Origin: Paenibacillus sp. FSL M7-0420
GTDB lineage: Bacteria > Bacillota > Bacilli > Paenibacillales > Paenibacillaceae
Assembly (NCBI RefSeq): GCF_038002345.1
Contig: NZ_JBBOCJ010000001.1
Span: 5,084,001 to 5,148,000 of the forward strand
Length of the DNA stretch: 64,000 nt
Direction of reading: 5' to 3'
A program made the translations under genes and the position numbers. Positions 8,280 through 18,345 of this stretch are shown piece after piece (position 1 is the stretch's first letter; the number at the start of each line of letters is the position of its first letter). Under the pieces are notes generated by a model, which saw only the letters and a list, made by a program, of their open reading frames with translations, was not told the DNA's origin and ran no database searches.

Positions 8280-11063
8280 TTATGGATTCCGTACAAATCT
8301 CACCGCATCGGCGGCCACATACCCGCTCGTTCCATTATTACGGATGGTTACACTTCCAGAGGTACCTGCCGTGAAGGAATAGGTACCGATCAGATTCCAG
8401 ATTCCGCCGTTCGCAGTCTGGTCTACATTCAGTATTGCCGTCCCTCCGGCATGAGCGACTTCCAGCGGAATTGCAGTGGACCGGTTGAAGTGATGCGGCC
8501 ACATCATATAGACACTGTAGGTAGCCGTAGCGGGTAAGTCGGGGGTAAAAGTTACACTTTTGCTTCCCTTGCTGTTGTTGTCATCATGCAGATAATTGAT
8601 CCCGTAGCGGTCGGTCTGCACCGCTGCTGTCTTCCAGCTCCCGGTCTTCAGCACCCCGGTGGTGTCGTTATTGTCCACAATAATCTCTTCTCCTGGAAGA
8701 GTCGGAGGCGTACCGCTGTCCAGCTCGAAGGAAGCCTTGAACGTCTTGCCCTTGGCTGCGCTGACATTCACCGATAAACGGATCGCCGGGCTTAACTGAG
8801 TGACCGTAATCCCCGGGTCAGCCGTATATCCGCTTGCTGAACGGTCCAATTCCACTTCAATCACGCCGGTAGCCGCCTGTGTCGGATCACTGAGAGACAG
8901 CTCCAGGGTATCCTCTGTTTCTTGAATCATAACCGAAGCTTTCTTGTTGACGGTAATCAGATCAGCTGAGCTTGTGCCATCCTCCCAGAAGTTCGCTCCG
9001 GTGATGCCCAGCTCCTTCTCGCGTACCGCTTGCACACCGGAGGTGTTCGCGAGCACTTCAATATCTGGAGCAGCAGCGTAGGCAGCCACTTGCGGAGCCG
9101 ACTTACCCGGAAGCAGCACGTACTGATATTCCCCGCCCGCCGGATTAACCCCGTGATTCAGCCATAAGGTCATATAGTTACGGGTAACCGGAGTGGACGG
9201 AGTGACCGGCCGGGGATTGATCTGCTTCCAGTTGCCGGTTCTGGCCTCTCTCTTCATGGCAAGCGGGACCGTCTGCGGAAAATAATATCCGGTATCCGCA
9301 CCCGCCGTGCTGCCGGACAGATGAGCCCATTCTACCTGGTCCAGCGTCCCTGACCCGCCCAAGGCGGAAGGCTGCACGGTACCATTGACGGTAAGTGTAT
9401 TGCTGCCTGCCGTATTCAGCTTCCGGTTCTCGACAATCGTCTCCACGGGGATATTGTCCGAGCTGCTGATGCCTGCCCCAAGTGCCACGATTTCATCGTC
9501 GAACATAAACCATGATTTTCTCGCGTTAAGATCATGATCCCCGTACTTCAGCTCCATGCCGGAGACGCCGTACAGATTCTGCATATCGGTGCCGCCGGTC
9601 CACTGTTTGGTGCTGGTATGACTGCCGGAAGAGGTCTGTGACAGTATCGTTGTTCCCGGCAGACGGTAATTATCCACGGTCGGCCAGTAATCTCCGCTGT
9701 ATTGACCAAGATCACTGTTGTATAAGCTGGTCATTCCGGCGGAGGTATACCAGGCTTTGGCGTTCTCGCTGTTGATCGCTTCATAGCTGCCGATCCGGCT
9801 GGAATACATCGCCAGTCCGAAGCTATAGCCCGGCCGGTGCTGGACTGCCCGGTCCATCGCCGCGAACTGCTTGTAGCCGATCAGCTCTGCCGCAGGCTCT
9901 ACTGCCGGGTCACTGTTTATGCTTTTGGCCATAGCGATAGCTGGAACGGGTGCATCTTCATTGAAAGACTTGAAGGTGTCCGACTGCATCCAGCCCTTCA
10001 GCATCCGCTTAAAATCACTTGCTTGCGCAGGCGGCGCAAACCGGGATAAGCTCAAAATGCCCTGCATCACCCGATGACCCGCATCGTGATCCTGGCTGTA
10101 ATTCCTGGAGATCTCTCTGCCGCGGACCATGTCCATAATTGCGCCCTTGTACATCACCGGCTGATAAGCGTTATACACCCATTCCCATACATTGGACTGC
10201 TTGGGATCGGTCACCTGCCAGGACGAGCCATGAATCATCCCCATCAGATCACTGACAGCCAGCAGCAAGTCAATGCCATAACCTCCGGTGTAGGGAATGT
10301 TGTTATGCTGAAGGAATGAACCATCCCGGTAAAAGCCGTCTCCGCTGAGCGTATAATTGAAGACGGAGGACAACCCGTCACGGGCGGCGGCGATCTTGGT
10401 CCCGTCTTTGACCAGGATGCCCCGCTCGCCGACCACCATCGCTTTCCAGGTGCGGTTGGCTCCGGTCAAGGTAACAGCGGGCGAGAAACGTTCAACGGCT
10501 GTCATATAATTCGTAACTTGAGCCGCAGTCAAGGAGTCGTACATCAGAACGGCCGTATCATTCAGCTGCATCGGAATACCGATTTGCCAATCCCACCAGT
10601 TGCTCGTTCCGCTGGCAACCGGCGTGACCCCCTCATGGTATCTGGTAGCGTACATATAATCGAGTGCAGCCACGATATCGCCTCCAAGCAGGCTGTCTCC
10701 ATAGAGAGATGTACCGGAAGTAGCGTAGGCGAGCGCCATAGTCTTCAGCCGTTCATAAGTCACCCGGATATGAATGGAATTCCCGGTCCCGGGATTATCG
10801 CTCCACAGAGAGGTGCGTCCCGCTGCGGTGTTCATCGTCTGCCAATAACCGTTCGCCTCATTCGTCAGCTTGGTTAGGGCTGCGGCAATATCAGGGTCTG
10901 CAGTATCCAGAGAGCTGCCCCCTGTAAGCAGGACTTTCCGGTTCTCCCGCATCCCGTCGAACGCATCGGCAGCGCGGGCACGTTCTGCTGCTCCGCCAAT
11001 CCCGCTGACCGACAACAGCAATGCCAGAATTATGAGACAGCCTTTGGTCAGGATTCTCCTCAT
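8280..11063 (-). CDS. secreted polysaccharide lyase family 8 (probable xanthan lyase)
   Basis: 927 residues with a Sec signal ending ARA-AD near residue 32. An alpha/alpha-toroid PL8 catalytic domain follows, then beta-sandwich domains and a C-terminal Golvesin/xanthan-lyase-like domain (about 790-927, SYSFTAGTSGSVTIRNNG). Catalytic residues by alignment are Asn203 (TGANRTWKA), His253 and Tyr262 (QHNNIPYTGGYG) and Arg in GREISRNYSQ. PL8 enzymes beta-eliminate at uronic acids in hyaluronan, chondroitin or xanthan. The neighbourhood (GH9, GH92, GH88) favours xanthan, where the enzyme removes the terminal mannose and leaves an unsaturated glucuronyl residue. A cre-like site precedes the gene. 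Family certain, substrate inferred. Confidence 0.9.
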   Translation of the reverse strand: MRRILTKGCLIILALLLSVSGIGGAAERARAADAFDGMRENRKVLLTGGSSLDTADPDIAAALTKLTNEANGYWQTMNTAAGRTSLWSDNPGTGNSIHIRVTYERLKTMALAYATSGTSLYGDSLLGGDIVAALDYMYATRYHEGVTPVASGTSNWWDWQIGIPMQLNDTAVLMYDSLTAAQVTNYMTAVERFSPAVTLTGANRTWKAMVVGERGILVKDGTKIAAARDGLSSVFNYTLSGDGFYRDGSFLQHNNIPYTGGYGIDLLLAVSDLMGMIHGSSWQVTDPKQSNVWEWVYNAYQPVMYKGAIMDMVRGREISRNYSQDHDAGHRVMQGILSLSRFAPPAQASDFKRMLKGWMQSDTFKSFNEDAPVPAIAMAKSINSDPAVEPAAELIGYKQFAAMDRAVQHRPGYSFGLAMYSSRIGSYEAINSENAKAWYTSAGMTSLYNSDLGQYSGDYWPTVDNYRLPGTTILSQTSSGSHTSTKQWTGGTDMQNLYGVSGMELKYGDHDLNARKSWFMFDDEIVALGAGISSSDNIPVETIVENRKLNTAGSNTLTVNGTVQPSALGGSGTLDQVEWAHLSGSTAGADTGYYFPQTVPLAMKREARTGNWKQINPRPVTPSTPVTRNYMTLWLNHGVNPAGGEYQYVLLPGKSAPQVAAYAAAPDIEVLANTSGVQAVREKELGITGANFWEDGTSSADLITVNKKASVMIQETEDTLELSLSDPTQAATGVIEVELDRSASGYTADPGITVTQLSPAIRLSVNVSAAKGKTFKASFELDSGTPPTLPGEEIIVDNNDTTGVLKTGSWKTAAVQTDRYGINYLHDDNNSKGSKSVTFTPDLPATATYSVYMMWPHHFNRSTAIPLEVAHAGGTAILNVDQTANGGIWNLIGTYSFTAGTSGSVTIRNNGTSGYVAADAVRFVRNP

Positions 11064-11083
11064 TCGGTATCCCTCCTTTTAAT

Positions 11084-11096
11084 TAAGCGCTTTCAA
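11084..11096 (-). promoter_or_regulatory. cre-like CcpA site before the secreted PL8
   Basis: On the minus strand TTGAAAGCGCTTA matches the left half and core of the CcpA consensus (TGWAANCGNTNWCA) but not its last two bases. It lies just upstream of the GGAGGG site of the PL8 gene, suggesting repression in the presence of preferred sugars. Confidence 0.5.
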
Positions 11097-11144
11097 TTGT
11101 ACTGATGAACAAGCCGCACGCTCTGCGGCCTGCGGCATACCTGC

Positions 11145-12185
11145 CTAATACATTTCATAGATCAGCTCAGGGTCCAGCTCCCTGTCAGAGTCAAACGCTG
11201 CATAGATACATAACCGGCCCGCCGGCGTGTCTCCGGCATCGTAGCCGATGCGGAAGGATCCGTCAGCAGCGAAGTTCAACTCGGCCAGCTCCAGCTCATT
11301 CACATCTTCATCCGGATGAGCCCCGGCAATCTGCTGCAATACGCGGTCAAGTAGCTTGTCCAGTTCCCCCCATACCTTTTGAATCTGGGAGTTCAAATGC
11401 TCCGCATCCGTCTTGGTCTTAACCTCCACGGTCACGGGAAGCTCATGGCCCGAATAGGAAAAAGTTGCGCTATAGCATGTGAAGGTATTATCATATCGCA
11501 AGGTTCCGACACCCTCCACCTCATGATCGGGCTGGGTGATAAGATTATTGGCGTAATCCAGCTCCACTAGCTGCGGATTATGGCTCGTATCCAGTGCCGT
11601 CAGCTTGTTCTCCGAGCAATAGAGCTTAGTCAACTGCTTATTGTGGCTGAGGTCCAGACCCGTAAGATGATTATTGAAGCAACGCAGGCTTGTTAGAGCC
11701 GGTTGGTTACTGATATTCAAGCTGGTTAAATGATTATGATTGCAGCGGATTTCCACAAGCTCCGTACATTCTGCGATATTCAGAGTAATGATATAGTTAC
11801 TGCTGCAATCGAGCTGCTGAAGTGCTGTATTCTGCTCAAGGTTCAGTTCATGCAGCGAGTTATAACTGCAATGCAGTACTTGGAGGTGAGGATTGCTGCT
11901 TAAGTCCAATCTGGATAACATATTCTCCTGACATTCCAGCTTCTCCAGCATGGTGTTCCGGCTGAGGTCCAGCGTACGGAGGCTGTTCCGGCTGCAATCC
12001 AGCTCCCGAAGCGCCGTGAAATGTCCGATTCCTTGAAGACTTGAGCATTCATAGCCTGCAAGCTCCAGTGTGGTCACGGTGTCAATGTCACTTTTGAGAA
12101 TCGTTTCACGGCCACCACAGAAGGTGTCTTTTACAAACTGCCTGAATCGTTCATCTGTGAAATCATCGGTAATCTGAATCTGCAT
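11145..12185 (-). CDS. cytoplasmic cysteine-containing leucine-rich repeat protein
   Basis: 346 residues with no signal peptide. Residues about 50-215 hold seven and a half LRR units of 21 residues, pattern LxxLxCxxNxLxxLDLSxNxx, nearly all with Cys at the same place. The C-terminal part (about 225-346; YSGHELPVTVEVKTKTDAEH, GSFRIGYDAGDTPAGRLCIY) resembles DUF2262/DUF6985-like domains, but this is not firm. GGGGG lies 7 nt before the ATG. It is encoded between the two PL8 lyases on the same strand and has no evident carbohydrate role; function unknown, perhaps protein binding. Confidence 0.75.
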   Translation of the reverse strand: MQIQITDDFTDERFRQFVKDTFCGGRETILKSDIDTVTTLELAGYECSSLQGIGHFTALRELDCSRNSLRTLDLSRNTMLEKLECQENMLSRLDLSSNPHLQVLHCSYNSLHELNLEQNTALQQLDCSSNYIITLNIAECTELVEIRCNHNHLTSLNISNQPALTSLRCFNNHLTGLDLSHNKQLTKLYCSENKLTALDTSHNPQLVELDYANNLITQPDHEVEGVGTLRYDNTFTCYSATFSYSGHELPVTVEVKTKTDAEHLNSQIQKVWGELDKLLDRVLQQIAGAHPDEDVNELELAELNFAADGSFRIGYDAGDTPAGRLCIYAAFDSDRELDPELIYEMY

Positions 12186-12269
12186 GGTTCTTCCCCCTCT
12201 AAGATCGATGGGATTATTCTACCATATCCGCCGTAGCCCTTCACTTCATAGAGAGATTGCCCGGAATGC

Positions 12270-14558
12270 TCAGCACCCGAACTCCGCATGGAACGAGGCT
12301 CCCCCGGCACCGTCAGGGTCGAACCGCAGTTTTACCTTGCCCGCTTCAGCCTGTTGCACGATAATCCGCTCTGACATGCTAACAACCCGGGGAACGGGTT
12401 CCCCCTTGCCGGTCTCTGCTCTGGCTCCGATCCGATTGCCCATCTCGATCTCAATCTCCACCGGACGGCGCTGCTTCTGAGTCGGATCGGCCACCGCCAG
12501 GCTCCAGCCAGCCGGGTGCTTGCGCATAATGACAGTAGCCTGACTGCTGCAAGCAATTCCCCCGCTTCTATACCATCCCGTCTGCCAGAAATGCACGGCT
12601 GTGATTCCCCGTTCCGAATCTTCAACCGCATGGGCTTGACTGCTGCATTCTACAATCCGCAGGCTCGGTGACTCAGCCAAGCTTGCCGTTGCCCCCATAC
12701 TGTACCCTGGCAGCAGCACATAGGCATACTGCGCGCCTTGCGGCGCTGCTCCATGATCGAACCAGATCGTCTGATAGGCCCGTTCCAAGCGCTGAGCTGA
12801 TCCTGCGGCATTTATTGCCTTCCAGCTCCCTTGGCGGTGTTCGCGCAGAGCATATACCATGCTTTTTAGAGGAAAAAAGATCCCGATATCCGCTCCCTCC
12901 GTGCTCCCGCTCATATGCATCCACTTAGGCTGAAGTATCTCCGTGTGCCCGGCGGTCCGGCAGATCTCCATTCCGTCTGCTGTAATCACATCGTCCCCGT
13001 CCGGGCTGCACTTCCGGTTCTCTATGATCGTCTCCACCGCAGCCGGACTGCGGCTCTGAATATCCGAGCCTAAGCATACGATCCTGTCTCCCAACAAGAA
13101 CCAGCTGATCCGCCCGGTCAGTCCGCCGAATTCATGAACTACATCCTCCAGTTCCATGGCAATGGCTCCATACTTGTTGTGAAGTACCGCTCCGCCAACG
13201 AAATCCCGGCTGCTTAAGCGGCCTGCTCCCGCTCCATCCTCCAGCAAAGTCTTCGTCACCGTAGTTCCGGGCAGCCGGTAGGGGTCAACCGTCGGCCAGT
13301 ACCCGCCTGAATATTGTCCGAGGTCACTACTATATAGAAGAGTCATGCCATACGAAGTGTACCAGCCCTTCAGATTCTCGTCATTAATAGATTCATAGCT
13401 GTACATCCGGCTGGAGAACATGCTGATCGAGTAGAGGAATCCCGGCCCCCGCAGCACGGCCCTGTCCATATGCGCAAACAGCTTGCAGCAGGTCTCTTCC
13501 GGGGCAGGCGGTAAACGATCGTCAACCAGCAGAGCTATGGCTTGAGCGGCTGTATCGGGCGGTGCTCCAGCGATATAAGGTTTATACGTATCTGCCATGA
13601 TCCAGCCTTTGGCTTTGGAGAATAGCCGGATCTGCTCCGGCTCCTCCAATATCCGCGAGAAGCGCAGGCAGGCCGTGATGACAGAATGTCCGCTCTCATG
13701 GTTCTGCGACTCCTCCCGCGAGATTTCCCGGCCGCTCACCATATCCGGCATTACTCCCCTGAACATCAGCGGTACAAAAGAATGCTCAATCCACCGGGCT
13801 GTCATCTCCTGCGCTGCGGCAGGCAATGCCCAGAGGGTATCGCGAAGCCATACCATCAGACGGATGAGGTCCTGAAGCAGTGATACTCCGTACCCGCCCG
13901 TATACGCATAGTTGTCATGCTGGATGAAGGAGCCGTCCTCATAAAAGCCATCCCCTTCACTTGCATAGGTGAACAGGGGAAGCAGCGCATTGCGGGCGGC
14001 GGACAGCCCCTCTCCGTCTTGCCGGATCACCGCAGCAAGAGCGGACGCTGTAACTTTCCAGACCAGATTCGCTCCGGTACACGGCTGGGCCTCCGCCGCG
14101 AACCAGCGGGCATGAACCGCCGGATCTCCCACATATTTGTCTATGGGGAGCAGAAGACGCTCAACCCATGCGGCATCCAGCGCTTCCCCCATAAGCAGCA
14201 GCGTCTCCAGCAGGGCAATCGGCACACCGATCTCCCAGAACCACCAGTTTCCATATGGCGGGCAAGACTCGTTGTATCTGTGCGTATACAGCCATTCCAG
14301 ACCATAGGTAATCTGATCCTGTAATGCCCCATCCTTGTAGCAGGGACATCCGGGAGATTTCAGCGCGATAGCCATCTCTCTTAATCTGCTGATAATCATC
14401 AGCGTATCCGCAGCATTCTCGGCCCAAGGAATATCTGCCCATAGCAGCTCCTGCTGATAGAGCATTGTCCTCTGTGCATCGCGGACCCGCTTCAGCGACT
14501 CAGGCGACAGTGTAGACCCGGCGACCGATTGCTGCCATTTTCCGGCTAAGCTCCGCAT
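12270..14558 (-). CDS. cytoplasmic polysaccharide lyase family 8
   Basis: 762 residues, a full PL8 catalytic region and following beta domains but no signal peptide and no C-terminal Golvesin-like domain. Catalytic motifs are TGANLVWKV, QHDNYAYTGGYG and GREISREESQNHE, matching those of the secreted paralogue at the same spacings (Asn to His 50, His to Tyr 9). It should act on imported oligosaccharides. The start at 14558 is favoured because GGAGG ends 8 nt upstream; an in-frame GTG at 14567 overlaps that site. It lies in the same orientation downstream of GH92, GH88 and the importer, so it is probably expressed with them. A repeat-filled gap of about 400 bp separates it from GH92. Confidence 0.9.
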   Translation of the reverse strand: MRSLAGKWQQSVAGSTLSPESLKRVRDAQRTMLYQQELLWADIPWAENAADTLMIISRLREMAIALKSPGCPCYKDGALQDQITYGLEWLYTHRYNESCPPYGNWWFWEIGVPIALLETLLLMGEALDAAWVERLLLPIDKYVGDPAVHARWFAAEAQPCTGANLVWKVTASALAAVIRQDGEGLSAARNALLPLFTYASEGDGFYEDGSFIQHDNYAYTGGYGVSLLQDLIRLMVWLRDTLWALPAAAQEMTARWIEHSFVPLMFRGVMPDMVSGREISREESQNHESGHSVITACLRFSRILEEPEQIRLFSKAKGWIMADTYKPYIAGAPPDTAAQAIALLVDDRLPPAPEETCCKLFAHMDRAVLRGPGFLYSISMFSSRMYSYESINDENLKGWYTSYGMTLLYSSDLGQYSGGYWPTVDPYRLPGTTVTKTLLEDGAGAGRLSSRDFVGGAVLHNKYGAIAMELEDVVHEFGGLTGRISWFLLGDRIVCLGSDIQSRSPAAVETIIENRKCSPDGDDVITADGMEICRTAGHTEILQPKWMHMSGSTEGADIGIFFPLKSMVYALREHRQGSWKAINAAGSAQRLERAYQTIWFDHGAAPQGAQYAYVLLPGYSMGATASLAESPSLRIVECSSQAHAVEDSERGITAVHFWQTGWYRSGGIACSSQATVIMRKHPAGWSLAVADPTQKQRRPVEIEIEMGNRIGARAETGKGEPVPRVVSMSERIIVQQAEAGKVKLRFDPDGAGGASFHAEFGC

Positions 14559-14683
14559 GGTAACCACCTCCTTGCACCGGCTAGTACTGCATCAGATTTA
14601 AAATAGTGGAACAGAAAGAATTGCCCTTCAAATTACATATTTTTAAATAGATGGTTGTCATTTGGGTGGCGTTTGGCTTGGCG

Positions 14684-14866
14684 TAACGGACTGAGGTGCT
14701 CTTATCCGGGAAGAAAGTCGTCACTTGGGCGATTAGCGGACCGCAAGGACCTTATCCCCTGTCATTCAGCTCCAAAGCGTCTCGCAGAAAGACGATAAGG
14801 TCCACTGAGTCCGTTACGCTGCAAAAGGTGGCGTTCTCGTCGGGATAAGGTCTCTTCGGTCCGTTA
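14684..14866. repeat. nested inverted-repeat element with 50-bp period
   Basis: Four copies of a 23-24 bp motif (consensus like TARCGGACYG...CTTATC) occur: direct at 14684-14707 and 14734-14757, inverted at 14794-14816 and 14844-14866. Copies within each orientation are exactly 50 bp apart, so the whole is a symmetric nested palindrome. A diverged element with the same plan lies at 44660-44839. It occupies the gap 14559-14964, where no gene is seen. Confidence 0.75.
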
Positions 14867-14964
14867 GATTTTTGGGGATGATAAGGTTTCATTACACGAA
14901 CCCCTGAGTTTCACAAGTTTATTCACCCTTTAAAATCTGACACTGTACTAGTCCAATCTATGTG

Positions 14965-17118
14965 CTATGTGCGCTGCTCCCGCTCCGCCAGCGGCGAAGG
15001 CGGAACCCTTTTGCCCCACTCTCCGGCATCTGAACTAAGCTCCAGTACAAGGGTGCCGCCGCCCGCAATCTCTTCATGGCGGACCCAGGCCCGGTCCAGG
15101 GTCTTCCCGTTCAGAGCAGCAGAGCGGATATACCGGCTGCCGGACCCGTCAGCTTCGCCTTGAACCTCAATCGTCAGCGGCACTTCATTCCCCTTCGCTC
15201 CCAGCAACAGAGTCGTCCGCTGGAACAACGGCGGCACAAGGAAGTAGAGGTCCTGGCCCATCAAAGGGTACAGCCCCATGGCTGAACAGATGTAAAAAGC
15301 ACTTTGGCAGCCCATATCCTCGTTATCGCCCAGCCCGTCACGTTCAGCCCGGAAGTACTTCTCCAGACATTCGCGCACCCGGTCCGCCGCCCGGTCCGGC
15401 CTGCCTGCATAAATATAAAGATAAGGAATATGCAGCATTGTTTCCTTGGAGTTATAGAAGCCCCCGTCAAAAAAATAATCCAAATGCCGGACAAAGGCCT
15501 CCGCTCCCCCGTGCCGCTCCACCAGTCCATGGAAGTCATGATGCGTGCTGAATGACCATTGCAGACCGGTGCCCTCATAAAAGTAAGGATCATTCCAGGA
15601 ATCCGGCAGGCAGGATTCAGGGTCAAAGGAACTCACCCACTCCCCGTCCGGCCGCCGTGGCGCGAAAGACCGCAGGTCCTCCCGCCACAGATTCCACAGT
15701 TTCTGCGAGCTGCCATAGTACTCTTCGGCGGTCTCCTCCTGCCCAAGCTCCTCAGCCAGACGGCCGATGCACCAGTCCTGATAAGCGTATTCCATATGGC
15801 GGGAGACACAGTTCTTCTTCACATCCGTGGACAAATAGCCTAAGGAGTGGTAATCGTGCAGATGACGGCCGTAAAGCCAGGTGTCCGGGGACTGCACCTC
15901 ATTATTCCTGCGCATCTGCTTCAGGGCCTTCGCATAGTCAATCCCCTCCAGCTTCTTCAGCGCCGCTTCACAGAACAGAATATCGGCGGAGCTTCCGCCT
16001 TGAATCATTGCGCTATGCCCCATAATCCAGGCGTCCGGCAGCCAGCCGGTATGATCTGCGATGTCCAGCAGACAGTTCAGAATATCCGCTTCCAGCTGCG
16101 GGTCAAGCAGAGTGATCAGCGAATTGGCATTCCTGACACTGTCCCAGAGCGCATATAGATCGGTAAAATGCCGTACCCCCGATTCCCAGGCGAAGTTCTC
16201 ATCGTCTACGCCCAGATCACTGGGCATACAAAACAGGCGGGTCATCAGGGTGTAGAACAGCCGGGTATGCTCCAGGCTTCCCCCTTCCACCATGACTCTG
16301 CTCAGCTTATCCTCCCAGATGCTTCCGGCTGCCTCACGGAGATCATCGAAGCCGGCAGAGGCTTCCCGGTCCACACTGGCTCTGGCTTTGCCTACACTTA
16401 CATAAGAGATGCCTGTCTTAGCCGTCAGCGTTCCGCAGGCTCCGAAGCTCAGTGAAGCCTGGCAATGGGGCCCATCCACAGAGAAGCCTGAGCGTACCCC
16501 GCCCGCGTCCTTCAGCAGCACATTCTGTATCGGCTGGTCGAAACGGATATAGAAATAGACGGAATAAGGGAACTCATGCCCCCAGCCCCCGCGCAGGTCG
16601 GAGCGGCCGGCAAGCTCATACTGGGATAGAACTTCAATATAACCGCCGGTCGAGACGCCGGTCGTCTTCCCGGGCTCATCCCCGCCCACCTGAATAACCG
16701 CCCCGCCGTCAATCAGCAGTCCCGCCGGTTCATCAGCCGGATAAGTATACCGGTGGATTCCGGTACGCATCGTGCTGGTTAGTTCAGCCCGGATAGCCAC
16801 CGGAAGCAGCTTCACACGGTAATAGCCTGCTTCGGCATGTTCCTCCCCCTTCGTATAAGGGTCAATATGGAACCGGGGCAATCCTGTATACGGCGTGAAG
16901 CCGACATTGCCGTACCGCCCGCCGCCCCCGGTCCCGCTGACATGCGTATGGCTGAACCGGATAATCGGCCGCGAGCTGTCGTAGCCGTGGGATAGCTGGG
17001 GCGGCAGGGTATCCGGGCCCAGCCGGACGATGCTGTTCGGCAGATAAGGTCCGCACAGGCAGTTGTTCTCGCCGTCCACACCTATAAATGGATCTACATA
17101 CTCCACTCTTCTTGTCAC
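14965..17118 (-). CDS. GH92 alpha-mannosidase (cytoplasmic)
   Basis: 717 residues with no signal peptide. N-terminal beta-sandwich (VEYVDPFIGVDGENNC, LPNSIVRLGPDTLPPQ, FSHTHVSGTGG) followed by the alpha/alpha-barrel. GDNEDMGCQSAF holds the family's catalytic acid, Glu600 here, and GLQWSFSTHHD is the usual active-site segment. GH92 enzymes are calcium-dependent exo-alpha-mannosidases. After GH88 removes the unsaturated glucuronyl group, the inner alpha-mannose of xanthan would be exposed, matching this activity. It lies 38 bp after the GH88 gene, same strand. The linkage acted on is not readable from sequence. Confidence 0.92.
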   Translation of the reverse strand: MTRRVEYVDPFIGVDGENNCLCGPYLPNSIVRLGPDTLPPQLSHGYDSSRPIIRFSHTHVSGTGGGGRYGNVGFTPYTGLPRFHIDPYTKGEEHAEAGYYRVKLLPVAIRAELTSTMRTGIHRYTYPADEPAGLLIDGGAVIQVGGDEPGKTTGVSTGGYIEVLSQYELAGRSDLRGGWGHEFPYSVYFYIRFDQPIQNVLLKDAGGVRSGFSVDGPHCQASLSFGACGTLTAKTGISYVSVGKARASVDREASAGFDDLREAAGSIWEDKLSRVMVEGGSLEHTRLFYTLMTRLFCMPSDLGVDDENFAWESGVRHFTDLYALWDSVRNANSLITLLDPQLEADILNCLLDIADHTGWLPDAWIMGHSAMIQGGSSADILFCEAALKKLEGIDYAKALKQMRRNNEVQSPDTWLYGRHLHDYHSLGYLSTDVKKNCVSRHMEYAYQDWCIGRLAEELGQEETAEEYYGSSQKLWNLWREDLRSFAPRRPDGEWVSSFDPESCLPDSWNDPYFYEGTGLQWSFSTHHDFHGLVERHGGAEAFVRHLDYFFDGGFYNSKETMLHIPYLYIYAGRPDRAADRVRECLEKYFRAERDGLGDNEDMGCQSAFYICSAMGLYPLMGQDLYFLVPPLFQRTTLLLGAKGNEVPLTIEVQGEADGSGSRYIRSAALNGKTLDRAWVRHEEIAGGGTLVLELSSDAGEWGKRVPPSPLAEREQRT

Positions 17119-17156
17119 CTAAGCTGTACCTCCTTTCATACCTGAAACCCTTCGTA

Positions 17157-18260
17157 TTACCAAAAGATTTCGCGCTCTCCCTTCAGCTTCAGCAGGGCCT
17201 CCAGGAAGAAATAATCCCCGTAGATGATCGGAATCTCCACTTCCGCATTCGCCGGGAAGCTGCCCGTGCCCTTGGTGATCAACGCTTCCTCCGCCGGGTC
17301 CTCCGGCGCATAATGGTGGAACAGCGATTCGGTGATGGCAGCTCCGAGCTGCCGGTAGTGTGCGGATGCTTCGCCCTCCAGCAACCCGGCGATTTCCAGC
17401 ATCCCGCTGGCTGCACAGGCTGCCGCTGTAGAGTCCTTGGCCCATAGCTGATCTGCCGGGGCGCGGAAATCCCAGGGCGGCACCAGATCCTCCGGCAAAT
17501 GTGCGGCAAAATAATCCGCTGCCGCTCTGGCCGCATTCAAGAAACGAATGTCACCCGTATACCTGAACCCGATCGCAAACCCGTAGATCGCCCAGGCCGA
17601 TCCGCGCGACCAGGCCGAGTCCGGGCTGTATCCTTGTCCGCCCAGCGCCTCGATCCGTTCTCCCGTCTCGGGATCGAAGCGGACGATATGATGCACCGAG
17701 CCGTCCTCGCGGATGAATTCCCGCAGCGCCATCTCCGAGTGAGCGACAGCAATGTGCCGGTAACGCGGGTCCTGCAGCTCTTCGCTGGCCCAGTAGAGCA
17801 GGCCCAGATTCATCATGCAATCGATGATTGCCAGCCCTTCACTGCCTTCATGCAGCCAGGCCCGGATGAAATTCCCCTTCAGGTTGAACCGGCTGGCCAG
17901 ATGGCTGGCCGCGATCAGCCCTCTTCTGCGGGACAGCCGGCCCCCGGTCAGCTTGTAATCAGCCACTGCTGACGGGCTCCAGAGGAAGCCGTTATCGTGG
18001 TGGAGCTGCTCATACTCCTGAAGCGGTACATCCAGCTGCTCCTCGCAGCGCTCGGCAATGCTCCGGTATTCCTCATCGCCTGTGGCCCGGTAAGCCAGCC
18101 AGAGGATTCCCGGCCAGAATCCGTTGGTCCAGCAGTCCAGGTCACGCGCATCATACTTCCCGCCATAAGAAGCATTGGGAAAGGTAGCACCGATTCTCCC
18201 CCGGGTACGGCTCAATTTGCTCTGGGCATAGTCCCAGGCCTCGTTAATCCAAGTCTCCAT
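17157..18260 (-). CDS. GH88 unsaturated glucuronyl hydrolase
   Basis: 367 residues, the usual length of cytoplasmic UGL enzymes that hydrate and release 4,5-unsaturated glucuronic acid from lyase products. Asp89 (LHHDNGFLW) and Asp147 (IIDCMMNLGLLYW) correspond to the two active-site aspartates of Bacillus sp. GL1 UGL (88 and 149). SPDSAWSRGSAWAIYGF is also typical. Start at 18260, since GGAGAG stands 8 nt upstream; an earlier in-frame start would add 17 unrelated residues. It follows the binding-protein gene and precedes GH92. Together with two PL8 lyases the function is well supported. Confidence 0.94.
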   Translation of the reverse strand: METWINEAWDYAQSKLSRTRGRIGATFPNASYGGKYDARDLDCWTNGFWPGILWLAYRATGDEEYRSIAERCEEQLDVPLQEYEQLHHDNGFLWSPSAVADYKLTGGRLSRRRGLIAASHLASRFNLKGNFIRAWLHEGSEGLAIIDCMMNLGLLYWASEELQDPRYRHIAVAHSEMALREFIREDGSVHHIVRFDPETGERIEALGGQGYSPDSAWSRGSAWAIYGFAIGFRYTGDIRFLNAARAAADYFAAHLPEDLVPPWDFRAPADQLWAKDSTAAACAASGMLEIAGLLEGEASAHYRQLGAAITESLFHHYAPEDPAEEALITKGTGSFPANAEVEIPIIYGDYFFLEALLKLKGEREIFW

Positions 18261-18345
18261 TGTCAATTCTCTCCGTTTCTTTTGTACAGTAAGAAGACAG
18301 GACGTCTTCATTGAACAGACCTCCTGCCCTCTTCCCCACCGTCAA

